Part shown: in pieces, positions 8,259-16,069 of the stretch | Position numbering within the stretch: the first letter of the stretch is position 1 | Layout of the letters: each line of letters begins with the position of its first letter | Source: Candidatus Poribacteria bacterium | GTDB taxonomy: Bacteria; Poribacteria; WGA-4E; WGA-3G | Direction of reading: 5' to 3' | DNA: 64,000 nt | Assembly: GCA_009839745.1 (NCBI GenBank) | Contig: VXPE01000122.1 | Span: 14,666-78,665 of the forward strand | Program-made: the position numbers and the translations under genes | The notes under the pieces: generated by a model | What the model saw: only the letters and a program-made list of their open reading frames with translations | What the model was told of the DNA's origin: nothing | Databases searched by the model: none

Positions 8259-9893
8259 TTAGAAATCTTGAAGTAAGTCTTGGAGCAGTGTTTTTGAGTC
8301 GTGTCGTTTGAGCTTAGCAATGGCTTCAACCTCTATCTGCCGGACACGTTCACGACTAATCCGAAGTTTGTTTCCGATGTCGGCTAAGGTATACTCGGTA
8401 CCGTCCATTAAACCGTATCGCAGAATAATCACCTGTGTCTCACGAGGATTGAGCGTTCGGTTGAGAACCTCCGTAATAACCTCGATTTTTGCATAATCGA
8501 GCAAGTAATTTTCAGGTGTAATTTGAGATTGATCCGGAATCAGTTCGGAAAACGAACCGTCCGGGGAGTCTTCATTGATCGGTGCATCGAGCGGAACCGG
8601 ATCCTTTGTGGCGTTGAAAATTTCGGAAACCTTTTTTTCTGTAAGTTCGACCTCTTTTGCAATTTCAGTCGTAGTCGGTTCACGTCCGAGTTGGGCTGTC
8701 AGATCTGATTGTGCCTGCTTAATGGCGCGACGGGCTTCGCCGATATAGCAGGGAACCCGGATCATCTGTCCTTGCTGATCGAGGGCGCGTTTGATGGATT
8801 GCATAATCCACCAAGTGGCGTAAGTGCTGAATCGGAATCGGAGGGTGTGGTCGAACTTATCTACGGCTCGCATCAATCCGAGGCTGCCTTCCTGCATCAA
8901 ATCAAGGAAGGTTAAGGATGTTTTACTAAAATGATGTTGTTTGGCAATACTGGCGACAAGTCGCAGATTTGCTTCGACAATTTTTAGTTTCGTTCCGTGT
9001 GTGACTTGGTCGGCTGCTTCCAATTGTTCCGCCAACCACCTGACATGTGCAAATTCCCTTCGGATGTCCTCAAGTACAAACCGGAGTGTATGTGGCTTGC
9101 AGGTCATCATCCGTCCGCCTAACATATCGGCAGGTAATTCCTCCAAGAGTGTTTCGACTTCGTGGCGGATAACGTCGAATTCTTGAAAAGCCAAGGACTC
9201 CTGTTCTTTGTCAAAACATGCTGCTGCGATACGAGAGAGTTCAGGGATCCGATGTGCTTCTGCCAAAGGGAACTCGGTCTGTCGTTGCCGCACTTTCGTA
9301 GTTTTTTTGTTAAAGGTACTGATGTTGCTGCGAATCGCTTTGCGAGCGTATGTCCGAAATTCCGTGCCCCGCTTTGTGCCGCTATCGTCAATAGCTTTCA
9401 AGAGTCCGAGGCCTCCGACCTGCATCAATTCGGGGGATGCAGTAGGGTCAACATATTTTTGTAGGAGATATAAGTTTTCTTCAAAGATTTTCCAGCGTGT
9501 TTGTTCCAATAAATTTGCCTTCGCCTCTAATTTTTCCAATAGGACCCCAAGTGCTTGGATTTCGGCGCGGACTTGGTCTATAATGAATCCGTGTTCTGAT
9601 TGTGGGGGTTCTAATTTTCGGTTTTTGTCTGAAGTAGGGTTCTCAGCAATGTTAAGCGAGGCTATCATCCAATCTGGGAATTGATTTAGCAGGTTGGTAA
9701 ACGCCTGGAAACCTTCTCGGTATTTTTCAAAGAGTGTGGTTTCTTGCTCAGGTTCCAACAAAGGGGTCTTTGCAATTTTCTGTAGGTACGCAAAGGTCTC
9801 ATCCCTTGGTGATTCTGTAGGGTTTTCTTCCCTCTCTTCATCCTCTGCAAAAAGTTCAGATTCTATTGCGTATGCCGGGTAATAGTCTCTCAT
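8259..9893 (-). CDS. RNA polymerase sigma-70 factor with a duplicated region 2
   Basis: The 544-residue sigma factor has region 1.2 at about 32-62 and canonical region 2 at 304-383 (EANLRLVASIAKQ, DLMQEGSLGLMRAV, FSTYATWWIMQSI). Region 3 follows at about 384-465 and region 4 ends in the ISRERVRQIE recognition helix at 512-521. Residues 135-215 align to region 2 again (EENLYLLQKYV, ELMQVGGLGLLKAIDD, FRTYARKAIRSNIS) but lack the Trp pair used in promoter melting. It may be the housekeeping sigma factor or a group 2 paralogue. GGGAGGTTGGAGAC precedes the ATG. A GCCCC-type hairpin lies in the leader. Confidence 0.9.
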   Translation of the reverse strand: MRDYYPAYAIESELFAEDEEREENPTESPRDETFAYLQKIAKTPLLEPEQETTLFEKYREGFQAFTNLLNQFPDWMIASLNIAENPTSDKNRKLEPPQSEHGFIIDQVRAEIQALGVLLEKLEAKANLLEQTRWKIFEENLYLLQKYVDPTASPELMQVGGLGLLKAIDDSGTKRGTEFRTYARKAIRSNISTFNKKTTKVRQRQTEFPLAEAHRIPELSRIAAACFDKEQESLAFQEFDVIRHEVETLLEELPADMLGGRMMTCKPHTLRFVLEDIRREFAHVRWLAEQLEAADQVTHGTKLKIVEANLRLVASIAKQHHFSKTSLTFLDLMQEGSLGLMRAVDKFDHTLRFRFSTYATWWIMQSIKRALDQQGQMIRVPCYIGEARRAIKQAQSDLTAQLGREPTTTEIAKEVELTEKKVSEIFNATKDPVPLDAPINEDSPDGSFSELIPDQSQITPENYLLDYAKIEVITEVLNRTLNPRETQVIILRYGLMDGTEYTLADIGNKLRISRERVRQIEVEAIAKLKRHDSKTLLQDLLQDF

Positions 9894-10073
9894 GTCTCCA
9901 ACCTCCCTATAGACATATTGCCCCGCTGGGGCTTTAGTATGAAAAAAAGTTTAACTTTTAATTGCGTATATGGTATGCTACTATGTATAATTTATTCGTA
10001 TACCTTCTAAATAATATAATTGGCTTGCAAGCAGCCCCCTAAAACGGAGTATCAGACTGGAGGCAGTTAATTA

Positions 10074-10649
10074 ATGGCTCAACTCACACAGAATGAAATA
10101 ATTAAAAAGTGTCAAGCCGGTGAATCTCTTTCTGGTGAAAATCTGGCAAACTTAGATTTAGCGAATCAACCGCTCATAGGTGCTGATTTATCGGAAGCGA
10201 ATTTGAGCGGGACTGATCTACAGAACGCGGATTTAACGGATGCGAATCTCAACGATGCGAATCTTTCCGGCGCGAATCTTTCCGGCGCGACTTTACATCG
10301 GACGTATTTGGTCGGTTCTAATTTAACGGATACCAACCTTGAAGCATCGAATCTATGTGGTGCGTTTCTCAGCGGAAGTCTGCTTTGTGGGACGAACTTC
10401 CGAGGTGCTGATCTGCGTCGTGCTACCCTTGGTTGTCCAAGATGCGAGGTGTCGGGACCCTTCGGTTCACTCACCAGTTTTGAGAACGCGAACCTCGGAG
10501 AGGCAATTTTCGGTGAAATCAAGCTGATAGGTGTTGTCTTACTCGGCGCCAATTTCAAAGATGCATATCTATATGAGGTTGACCTCTCTGAAGCCGTCTA
10601 TCGTGAAGCCGATCTTGAAGGTGCTATTACGAAAAAGGGGCGAAATTAA
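10074..10649 (+). CDS. Pentapeptide repeat protein
   Basis: The 191-residue protein is built of A(D/N)LXX five-residue repeats from about residue 20 to the end (for example ADLSEANLSGTDLQNADLT). Such repeats fold into a right-handed quadrilateral beta helix. Some relatives mimic DNA and protect gyrase, but most have no known role. A break in the repeat with a CPRCE segment lies at about residues 122-126. No signal peptide is visible. It is a single gene flanked by spacers on both sides. Confidence 0.9.
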   Translation: MAQLTQNEIIKKCQAGESLSGENLANLDLANQPLIGADLSEANLSGTDLQNADLTDANLNDANLSGANLSGATLHRTYLVGSNLTDTNLEASNLCGAFLSGSLLCGTNFRGADLRRATLGCPRCEVSGPFGSLTSFENANLGEAIFGEIKLIGVVLLGANFKDAYLYEVDLSEAVYREADLEGAITKKGRN

Positions 10650-11017
10650 ACACGAGGCTTTTTGTTTTCGCCATAGCGTCTACCCATTTCGTCGATGTCA
10701 TATCGATCTACCGATCTCATCCACCAATTGGAAATTGAGATTGCAAAAAATTGAATAGCACGGACCGCGTTCTTCTAATATGTGTGACGTTAACAAGGGG
10801 TAAGAGGTTTACCCAAATTGCATTTTTTTTTTTAGAGTTTCGATAATCTACGGGGCATCTTGTAAATATTTAAGAGTATACTCGAAAAGGTAAGAAATCG
10901 CGACCGGGAGATCGCTCCTACGAAATAGTGACCAGTCGTCAGTTATGAGTTAAGAGAGATCGCTCCTATAGGAATATAGAAGTAGCAATCAGCGGTCGGC
11001 ACCTCCGAATTTTAGGA
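10650..11017. repeat. Intergenic spacer with short dispersed repeats
   Basis: The sequence GAGATCGCTCCTA occurs twice (about 10908-10920 and 10955-10967), around a GTCGTCAGTTATGAGTTA stretch related to the family G repeats. A poly-T tract lies near 10825. I see no gene. Confidence 0.5.
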
Positions 11018-12982
11018 TTAGCTGAGCTGCATTTCACAGAGTTTTTGATACAACCCTCCGCTTGCTAACAATGTTTCGTGTGTTCCAGTCTCCAGAATTT
11101 CCCCATCCTTGATAACCAGAATTTTGTCAGCCCGAACCACGGTTGAAAGCCTGTGCGCAATAATAAAACTGGTTCTCCCCTCCATCAGGTTTACCAACGA
11201 TTTTTGGATGAGTGCTTCAGAGTGTGTATCCAATGAAGATGTGGCTTCATCTAAGATGAGAATCGGTGCATCTTTTAAGAGGGCACGGGCGATAGACAAG
11301 CGTTGCTGTTCCCCTCCTGAGAGTTTCATACCCGCTTCACCTATAGGGGTCTTATAACCTTGCGAGGTTTTCGTAATAAACTCGTGAGCGTTTGCCTTTT
11401 TCGCTGCAGCAATAATCGCCTCCTCAGTGGCACCTGGGCATCCGTAGCCGATGTTCTCCAAAATCGTGCCATCAAATAGAAAGGTGTCCTGTGGAACAAG
11501 CGCGATATTTTGTCGCAAGACTTCCAAATTTACTTCGGAAATAGAGACATTGTCAATCAGGATTCTCCCGGAACTCACCTCATAAAACCGTAACAGTAGG
11601 TTAAGGAGCGTTGTCTTTCCACTGCCACTCGGTCCGACAAGTGCTACAACCTCTCCCGACTTCGCTCCAAAGGTTATGTTGTCAATGACGGGTTTCGATC
11701 TTGGGTGGGGATTTCCCGAATTTGTTGTTAAAGGTTGGGGATAGGAAAAAGAGACGTTCTGAAATGTGACAGTGCCGTGGATATTTTGCAGTTGAATTCC
11801 GCCTGCTGTATCCTCTTCGAGGGTTCCGCGATCACGATTATCATGATGGCGTGCCTCCGTAGATTTCGGACGGAGATTATACTGACGTTCGTCGTTCTCT
11901 TGAGGCATCTCTGGTCCGAAGTCGAGGAGATAAAAGATCCGTTCTGCAGAGACAAGGCACTGTTGTAAGGCACTATTGACGCTGCCAATGGTTTTAATGG
12001 GCTTGAACATCCAGCTGACCATTGTAACATAGCCGATAAACCATCCTGTGGAGAGTTGTCCTATAATGACCTGCCAGCAGCCCAACCCGAAAACAGTTGC
12101 CACACCGAGGGCACCCAACCATTCGATCGTTGGTGGGAGAAGTGCGGCGAAACGGGCGCGTCGGATCGCTGAGCAGTACTGATCCCAGTTGATGGCTCGG
12201 AAGCGTTTGGTTTCAGCGTGTTCAGAGGTAAAACTTTTGATGATTTTGATACCAGCAAGTGTCTCTTTGAGTTGCGAATAGATATTTGCACTCTGCTGCT
12301 GAATTTCTATGCTGGCACCCCGAATTCGGGCACCGATAGATGTGATGAAGTAAGCAAGAAATGGGAGAATAAGCAGGACGAACAGGGTGAGTTTGAAACT
12401 TGTGATCAGCATCACAGAGACAAAGACACTCACAAGAACGACAGCGCGGATGATGTTCGCCATCGCGGCGACGAGATTTTGCCACACCCGGACATCGTCT
12501 GTGACGCGTGCCATGAGATCGCCAGTGCGTTCTTCACGTAAGATGCCTAAAGGGGCAGAGACCATACGTTCATAAAGGGCGTTCCGCAGTCGGAAGGATA
12601 GTTTGTGTCCGACCCGCGCCATCACGTAATCGTTACCGTAAACGAAGAACCCCTTGATGAATACAAGGATAAGCAACCCACCGAGAAGCCATAGGAAGGC
12701 TTTGAGAGCATCACCGGCATCTACCAATAATATCTCGAACCCTTCAAAAGCAAACAGACGTTCGCGCTGAAAGTATCGGATGGATACAGTCTCGTCGAAT
12801 GGGTTTCCACCGACAATTTCAAGTGTATTAATTGTATCGGCTAAAATCTGAACAGCCCCTAATTCACACATAGCAATTACCAAGGCGAAAGCCATTGCCA
12901 AGAGAAGGGAACCGGTGTAGGGGGCGTGATACCGGACGAATCGAGTAAAGATTGGGTTTTTTGTGAAAGTTTTTTTATCCAT
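11018..12982 (-). CDS. ABC exporter, MsbA/lipid-peptide half-transporter type
   Basis: The 654-residue protein fuses an N-terminal six-helix exporter membrane domain (about 1-330) to a C-terminal ATPase. Walker A is VGPSGSGKTTLL, the signature is LSGGEQQRLSIARAL, Walker B is ILILDEATSS, and IIAHRLSTV holds the H-loop. This is the layout of homodimeric MsbA-like lipid or peptide exporters. I placed the start at 12982, where an AAGGGAT ribosome site lies upstream; an in-frame ATG at 13018 is less likely. An insert of about 40 residues precedes the ATPase. It is the last gene of a minus-strand run that includes surface glycan genes, so export of a lipid-linked product is plausible but unproven. 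Confidence 0.9.
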   Translation of the reverse strand: MDKKTFTKNPIFTRFVRYHAPYTGSLLLAMAFALVIAMCELGAVQILADTINTLEIVGGNPFDETVSIRYFQRERLFAFEGFEILLVDAGDALKAFLWLLGGLLILVFIKGFFVYGNDYVMARVGHKLSFRLRNALYERMVSAPLGILREERTGDLMARVTDDVRVWQNLVAAMANIIRAVVLVSVFVSVMLITSFKLTLFVLLILPFLAYFITSIGARIRGASIEIQQQSANIYSQLKETLAGIKIIKSFTSEHAETKRFRAINWDQYCSAIRRARFAALLPPTIEWLGALGVATVFGLGCWQVIIGQLSTGWFIGYVTMVSWMFKPIKTIGSVNSALQQCLVSAERIFYLLDFGPEMPQENDERQYNLRPKSTEARHHDNRDRGTLEEDTAGGIQLQNIHGTVTFQNVSFSYPQPLTTNSGNPHPRSKPVIDNITFGAKSGEVVALVGPSGSGKTTLLNLLLRFYEVSSGRILIDNVSISEVNLEVLRQNIALVPQDTFLFDGTILENIGYGCPGATEEAIIAAAKKANAHEFITKTSQGYKTPIGEAGMKLSGGEQQRLSIARALLKDAPILILDEATSSLDTHSEALIQKSLVNLMEGRTSFIIAHRLSTVVRADKILVIKDGEILETGTHETLLASGGLYQKLCEMQLS

Positions 12983-13033
12983 GCCGAGTCTATCCCTTGG
13001 ATCTGAACCGGAGCGCAACGCAACAGATTTGTT

Positions 13034-14200
13034 TCATCTCAATTGGTAACTGCCAAATTGAATGGCACATGCCTGCTTCACGGCATCGTCTCCCTTTGAC
13101 AATGGAAAACGGATACTGAATTCTCGCTTTTGGAAATCAACCGCCTCGATAATCCCAATGGCGTAGGTATTACCGGCGGTATCGATTAAGCCAATCAAGC
13201 GGCGTTCAAAATAAGTGTGGACTTCTGTTGTGACGTGCGTCAAACTTAAATAGTTTTTGATGTGGGTAATCGTTGCTTTGGAAAGCGGTTCTGACGCAAC
13301 GAGACACAAGGTGCGATGTCCCCATTCGGCGTGGTCAATTTGCGTTTCGGCGAGTCGAGAGAGTATCTTCAATTCTTTCTCATTTGCGATGCGTCCGATA
13401 AAGAAAGGGGTGCGCTCCCCGCGAATCTGTTCAAACGGTAGGGATTGGATACTATTTTGGGATTTCTGTAGAACAGGCTCTGGAAACTCACACGCTTCGC
13501 CACTTCTAACAGCAATCTTTGGAAACCCACAAGTTGTGCCACTTTCAACAGCAAGCTTTGGCTCGCAAGCAGCGCCAAAGTATGCCTCAAATTGGGTTTT
13601 TCGGTATCGGCTGCGTGCCTTGCTACTTTTGGATCGAACATTTCGGTGTGGAAGCAGATAATGAATATCGAGCCAGTCCTGTTGACGGTAGCATGCGGTT
13701 ATCTGTTCCAATTCGCTGGAACGACCGATGCATACCACATGGTTGGGTCTGGTGAGTTCAATTTTGTGTCGTTTGAGAATAACAGCGGGTGCGTCGTGAA
13801 TGTAACCACTCGTGTCGACGATAATGAAATCAGCCTCGGTTTCACGAGCGTGATCTACCATCAACCGCGTTCCTGTTAGCACTTCAAGAGAGTGCCTGTG
13901 TGGCGACAAATCCCCGACAAAATACAACTGGTCGGCGATGCGATTGAACTGAACAGGGGAACTTTCTGGATCAAAGGATTTCATACCGATTGTAGTGGGA
14001 GGACCGATTTGAGATTGTCCGACATCTGTATCCACAAAGACGGTTTTCAGTCCCCGATCAACGGCAGAATCCACCAAAAAACGGCAGAAGGTCGATTTTC
14101 CAACATCGGTTGCCCCTATCACAAGTACAACCTGTTGGGGTTTGACAATCCGACTCTCAAGTTTTTCCCAGTGTTGGTTAACTTGATAGGTGTCCTTCAT
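13034..14200 (-). CDS. Clp1/Grc3-like polynucleotide 5'-hydroxyl kinase
   Basis: The 388-residue protein has a Walker A loop GATDVGKSTFCR near residue 30, then VDTDVGQSQIGPPTT and VDTSGYIHD, all as in the Clp1_P/Grc3 polynucleotide kinase family that phosphorylates RNA or DNA 5' ends. In eukaryotes these proteins act in RNA processing; roles in bacteria are poorly known. Residues about 205-250 form a variable linker with two similar FPKIAVRSG/FPEPVLQKS segments. A C-terminal domain with EVHTYFERRLIGLID follows. It sits between sppA and the ABC exporter on the same strand, with short spacing to the latter. Confidence 0.8.
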   Translation of the reverse strand: MKDTYQVNQHWEKLESRIVKPQQVVLVIGATDVGKSTFCRFLVDSAVDRGLKTVFVDTDVGQSQIGPPTTIGMKSFDPESSPVQFNRIADQLYFVGDLSPHRHSLEVLTGTRLMVDHARETEADFIIVDTSGYIHDAPAVILKRHKIELTRPNHVVCIGRSSELEQITACYRQQDWLDIHYLLPHRNVRSKSSKARSRYRKTQFEAYFGAACEPKLAVESGTTCGFPKIAVRSGEACEFPEPVLQKSQNSIQSLPFEQIRGERTPFFIGRIANEKELKILSRLAETQIDHAEWGHRTLCLVASEPLSKATITHIKNYLSLTHVTTEVHTYFERRLIGLIDTAGNTYAIGIIEAVDFQKREFSIRFPLSKGDDAVKQACAIQFGSYQLR

Positions 14201-14309
14201 TTTTGACCAAGGTTTTTATGATTTATGTGATTTACCATGATGAGATCTTCGATCATTAGGATAAATCTGATAATCATAACAATCTTTTGCAGATCCTATT
14301 CACTGACGG

Positions 14310-15176
14310 CTATTTGCCAAGGTGCATTTCATAACGAAAGGTGACACCGGGGAGGCTCAACATTTCATCCAAAGGGGGCATCTGTTTAATTCCGACGAGT
14401 TGCTCAAGGAGCGATGTCTTTTTCTCCTTACGCACGACCTTGGGTTTGCCTTCAATACCTGCTAACGCTCCGGCGGTTTCAATCGCATCAGGGAGATTAC
14501 CGAGTTGGTCCAGTAACTTTGAATCTAACGCCTGCTTTCCAGAGAAAATGCGTCCATCTGCAAGTGCAACAATTTCGTCGCGCGTTAAGTGATTCCCCCG
14601 TGCCTCAAAGATTGTATCCACAAATTGATTGTAAACATCGTCCACAGTGGATTGGAGAACGGCTCGTTCCTGTTCCGTCAACTCGCGGAAAGGTGAACCT
14701 GTATCTTTAAAGTCGCCGCTCTTAATGACTTGATGCCCTAAGCCGACTTTGTCGTATAAACCCTTTAGTTGCGTGAATTGCATGATAACGCCGATGCTAC
14801 CTGTCAAGGTGCCGGGGTTTGCGAAGATCGTGTCGGCGGCGCACGCGACATAGTAGCCGCCAGATGCCGCACTCCCGCCCATTGAAGCGACTACAGGCTT
14901 CTCTATTTTCTTCAATTCGCTGTAAATCTCTTGGACCGGGGCGACACTGCCGCCGGGGGAGTTGATTCTAACGACAATTGCTTTGATACTTTGATCATCG
15001 CGGTAAGTGTGAATTAGTTTAATTGTGTCATCTGAGCCTGAGATAATACCCGTAATGTCTACGACTGCGACCTTTTCTCCTATTGACACGTTGCTGCCCA
15101 TTGACCGTAAAAACAGCAGCACGAAGAACAGCGCGATGATAGTTCCTAAAATAATGTAAACACGTCTCTTTCTCAT
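14310..15176 (-). CDS. sppA: Signal peptide peptidase SppA, 36K type
   Basis: The 288-residue membrane-anchored serine protease has one N-terminal transmembrane segment (about 5-24). The catalytic serine lies in GGSAASGGYYVA and the catalytic lysine in SGDFKDTGSPFR. It cleaves remnant signal peptides in the membrane. Length and single-domain layout match the short, Bacillus-type SppA. A family B element ends exactly at its ATG. A second, long SppA is at 37999, so both architectures occur in this genome. Confidence 0.92.
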   Translation of the reverse strand: MRKRRVYIILGTIIALFFVLLFLRSMGSNVSIGEKVAVVDITGIISGSDDTIKLIHTYRDDQSIKAIVVRINSPGGSVAPVQEIYSELKKIEKPVVASMGGSAASGGYYVACAADTIFANPGTLTGSIGVIMQFTQLKGLYDKVGLGHQVIKSGDFKDTGSPFRELTEQERAVLQSTVDDVYNQFVDTIFEARGNHLTRDEIVALADGRIFSGKQALDSKLLDQLGNLPDAIETAGALAGIEGKPKVVRKEKKTSLLEQLVGIKQMPPLDEMLSLPGVTFRYEMHLGK

Positions 15177-15222
15177 TTTTTAATTATACCTTGCGGAGGA
15201 ACAGCGTGCGTTTGGACTTTGA
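15177..15222 (-). repeat. Family B leader element, copy B1, abutting sppA
   Basis: Reading the minus strand, the core CCGCAAGGTATAATTAAAAA occupies 15196-15177 and is followed immediately by the ATG of sppA. The upstream part, to about 15222, is shared with the copies at 18117 and 52100. AAGG could serve as the ribosome site, about 12 bases from the ATG. Confidence 0.75.
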
Positions 15223-15299
15223 AGTGCGTCCCTCAAATCCGCCTGCGTGTCTTTGCAATGTAATACATTGTCCCGCAAGTCCACGCGCGACTTGCGTAT

Positions 15300-15353
15300 G
15301 GATTTAGTCTATTCCGAGACTAAATCCGGTATTTCTGCGTATTGTTGCAGGCT
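15300..15353. repeat. Hairpin and dispersed 25-bp repeat
   Basis: A perfect 11-bp inverted repeat with a 6-base loop spans 15300-15327 (arms GGATTTAGTCT and AGACTAAATCC). The next 25 bases (15329-15353) recur exactly at 24483-24507. Neither has a U-run, so a Rho-independent terminator is unlikely on this evidence. Confidence 0.65.
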
Positions 15354-15378
15354 ACATACCTTGGGTTTAACAAAAATA

Positions 15379-16047
15379 TCATTTGGAGCGGTGGGGCGCG
15401 AAGATAACCACCCAAAAGGTTTTTAGCAACCATCCGACATCAGCAGCGATGCTCTGCGTTGCAATGTAGTGGAGATCCAATGCAAGTTTTTTTGGCATTA
15501 ACTCTGTTATGTAGTAATGCTCTGCATCGGGGTGCCCTTTGAGTTTCACCTCTTCATCGCGGTTCGCGAGTTGTGATGGACCCGTCATCCCTGGTTTTAC
15601 TTGTAAGACCCGTTTCTGCGTCTGCGTGTAGTACTTGACGTAATCGGGTGCTTCCGGCCGTGGTCCAATAAGACTCATTTCGCCTTTGATAACGTTGATT
15701 AAGTTTGGGAGTTCGTCCAATTTCGTCCACCGCAAGAACCGACCCATCGGTGTAATGCGTTGATCCCTATAGGTTGTCAAACTACCGCCGAGCGTATCGG
15801 CGTTTACGACCATAGTCCTGAATTTATACATTTCAAAGATGATTTCGCCCCTACCGACGCGTTTTGCTTTGTAAAATACAGGTCCTTTTGATTGCAATTT
15901 TGCGAGCAGACTCCCCAGGAGAAAAAAGGGAGAGAGAAACACGAGTCCAATGGTAGCGAATAGAAGATCGAACGCCCGTTTCGCCCAGTCACGTTTCGGT
16001 TCTATATCATCTTGAATTTCTGTGGTTAAACGCTTGGTATGAGGCAT
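15379..16047 (-). CDS. Undecaprenyl-phosphate sugar-phosphate transferase (bacterial sugar transferase family)
   Basis: The 222-residue protein has one hydrophobic segment (about 24-46) followed by the conserved catalytic domain: FYKAKRVGRG, FEMYKFRTM, RITPMGRFLRWTKLDELPNL, MSLIGPRPE and KPGMTGPSQ. Enzymes of this family (PglC, WbaP and EpsL types) move a sugar-1-phosphate to undecaprenyl phosphate and start assembly of a surface polysaccharide or glycan. It follows the nucleotide-sugar dehydratase at 16070, which would make its likely substrate. Confidence 0.92.
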   Translation of the reverse strand: MPHTKRLTTEIQDDIEPKRDWAKRAFDLLFATIGLVFLSPFFLLGSLLAKLQSKGPVFYKAKRVGRGEIIFEMYKFRTMVVNADTLGGSLTTYRDQRITPMGRFLRWTKLDELPNLINVIKGEMSLIGPRPEAPDYVKYYTQTQKRVLQVKPGMTGPSQLANRDEEVKLKGHPDAEHYYITELMPKKLALDLHYIATQSIAADVGWLLKTFWVVIFAPHRSK

Positions 16048-16069
16048 GCGCTTATCCTATTTTTCGGGA

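Noticed and set aside
15177-15196. TATAAT in the family B core as a -10 box for leaderless transcripts
   Set aside because: TATAAT is intact in only some copies (TAAAAT, GAATAAT, AAGTTT and TCCAAT in others), and no -35 lies at the right distance. The conserved parts are CAAGG and TTAAAAA.
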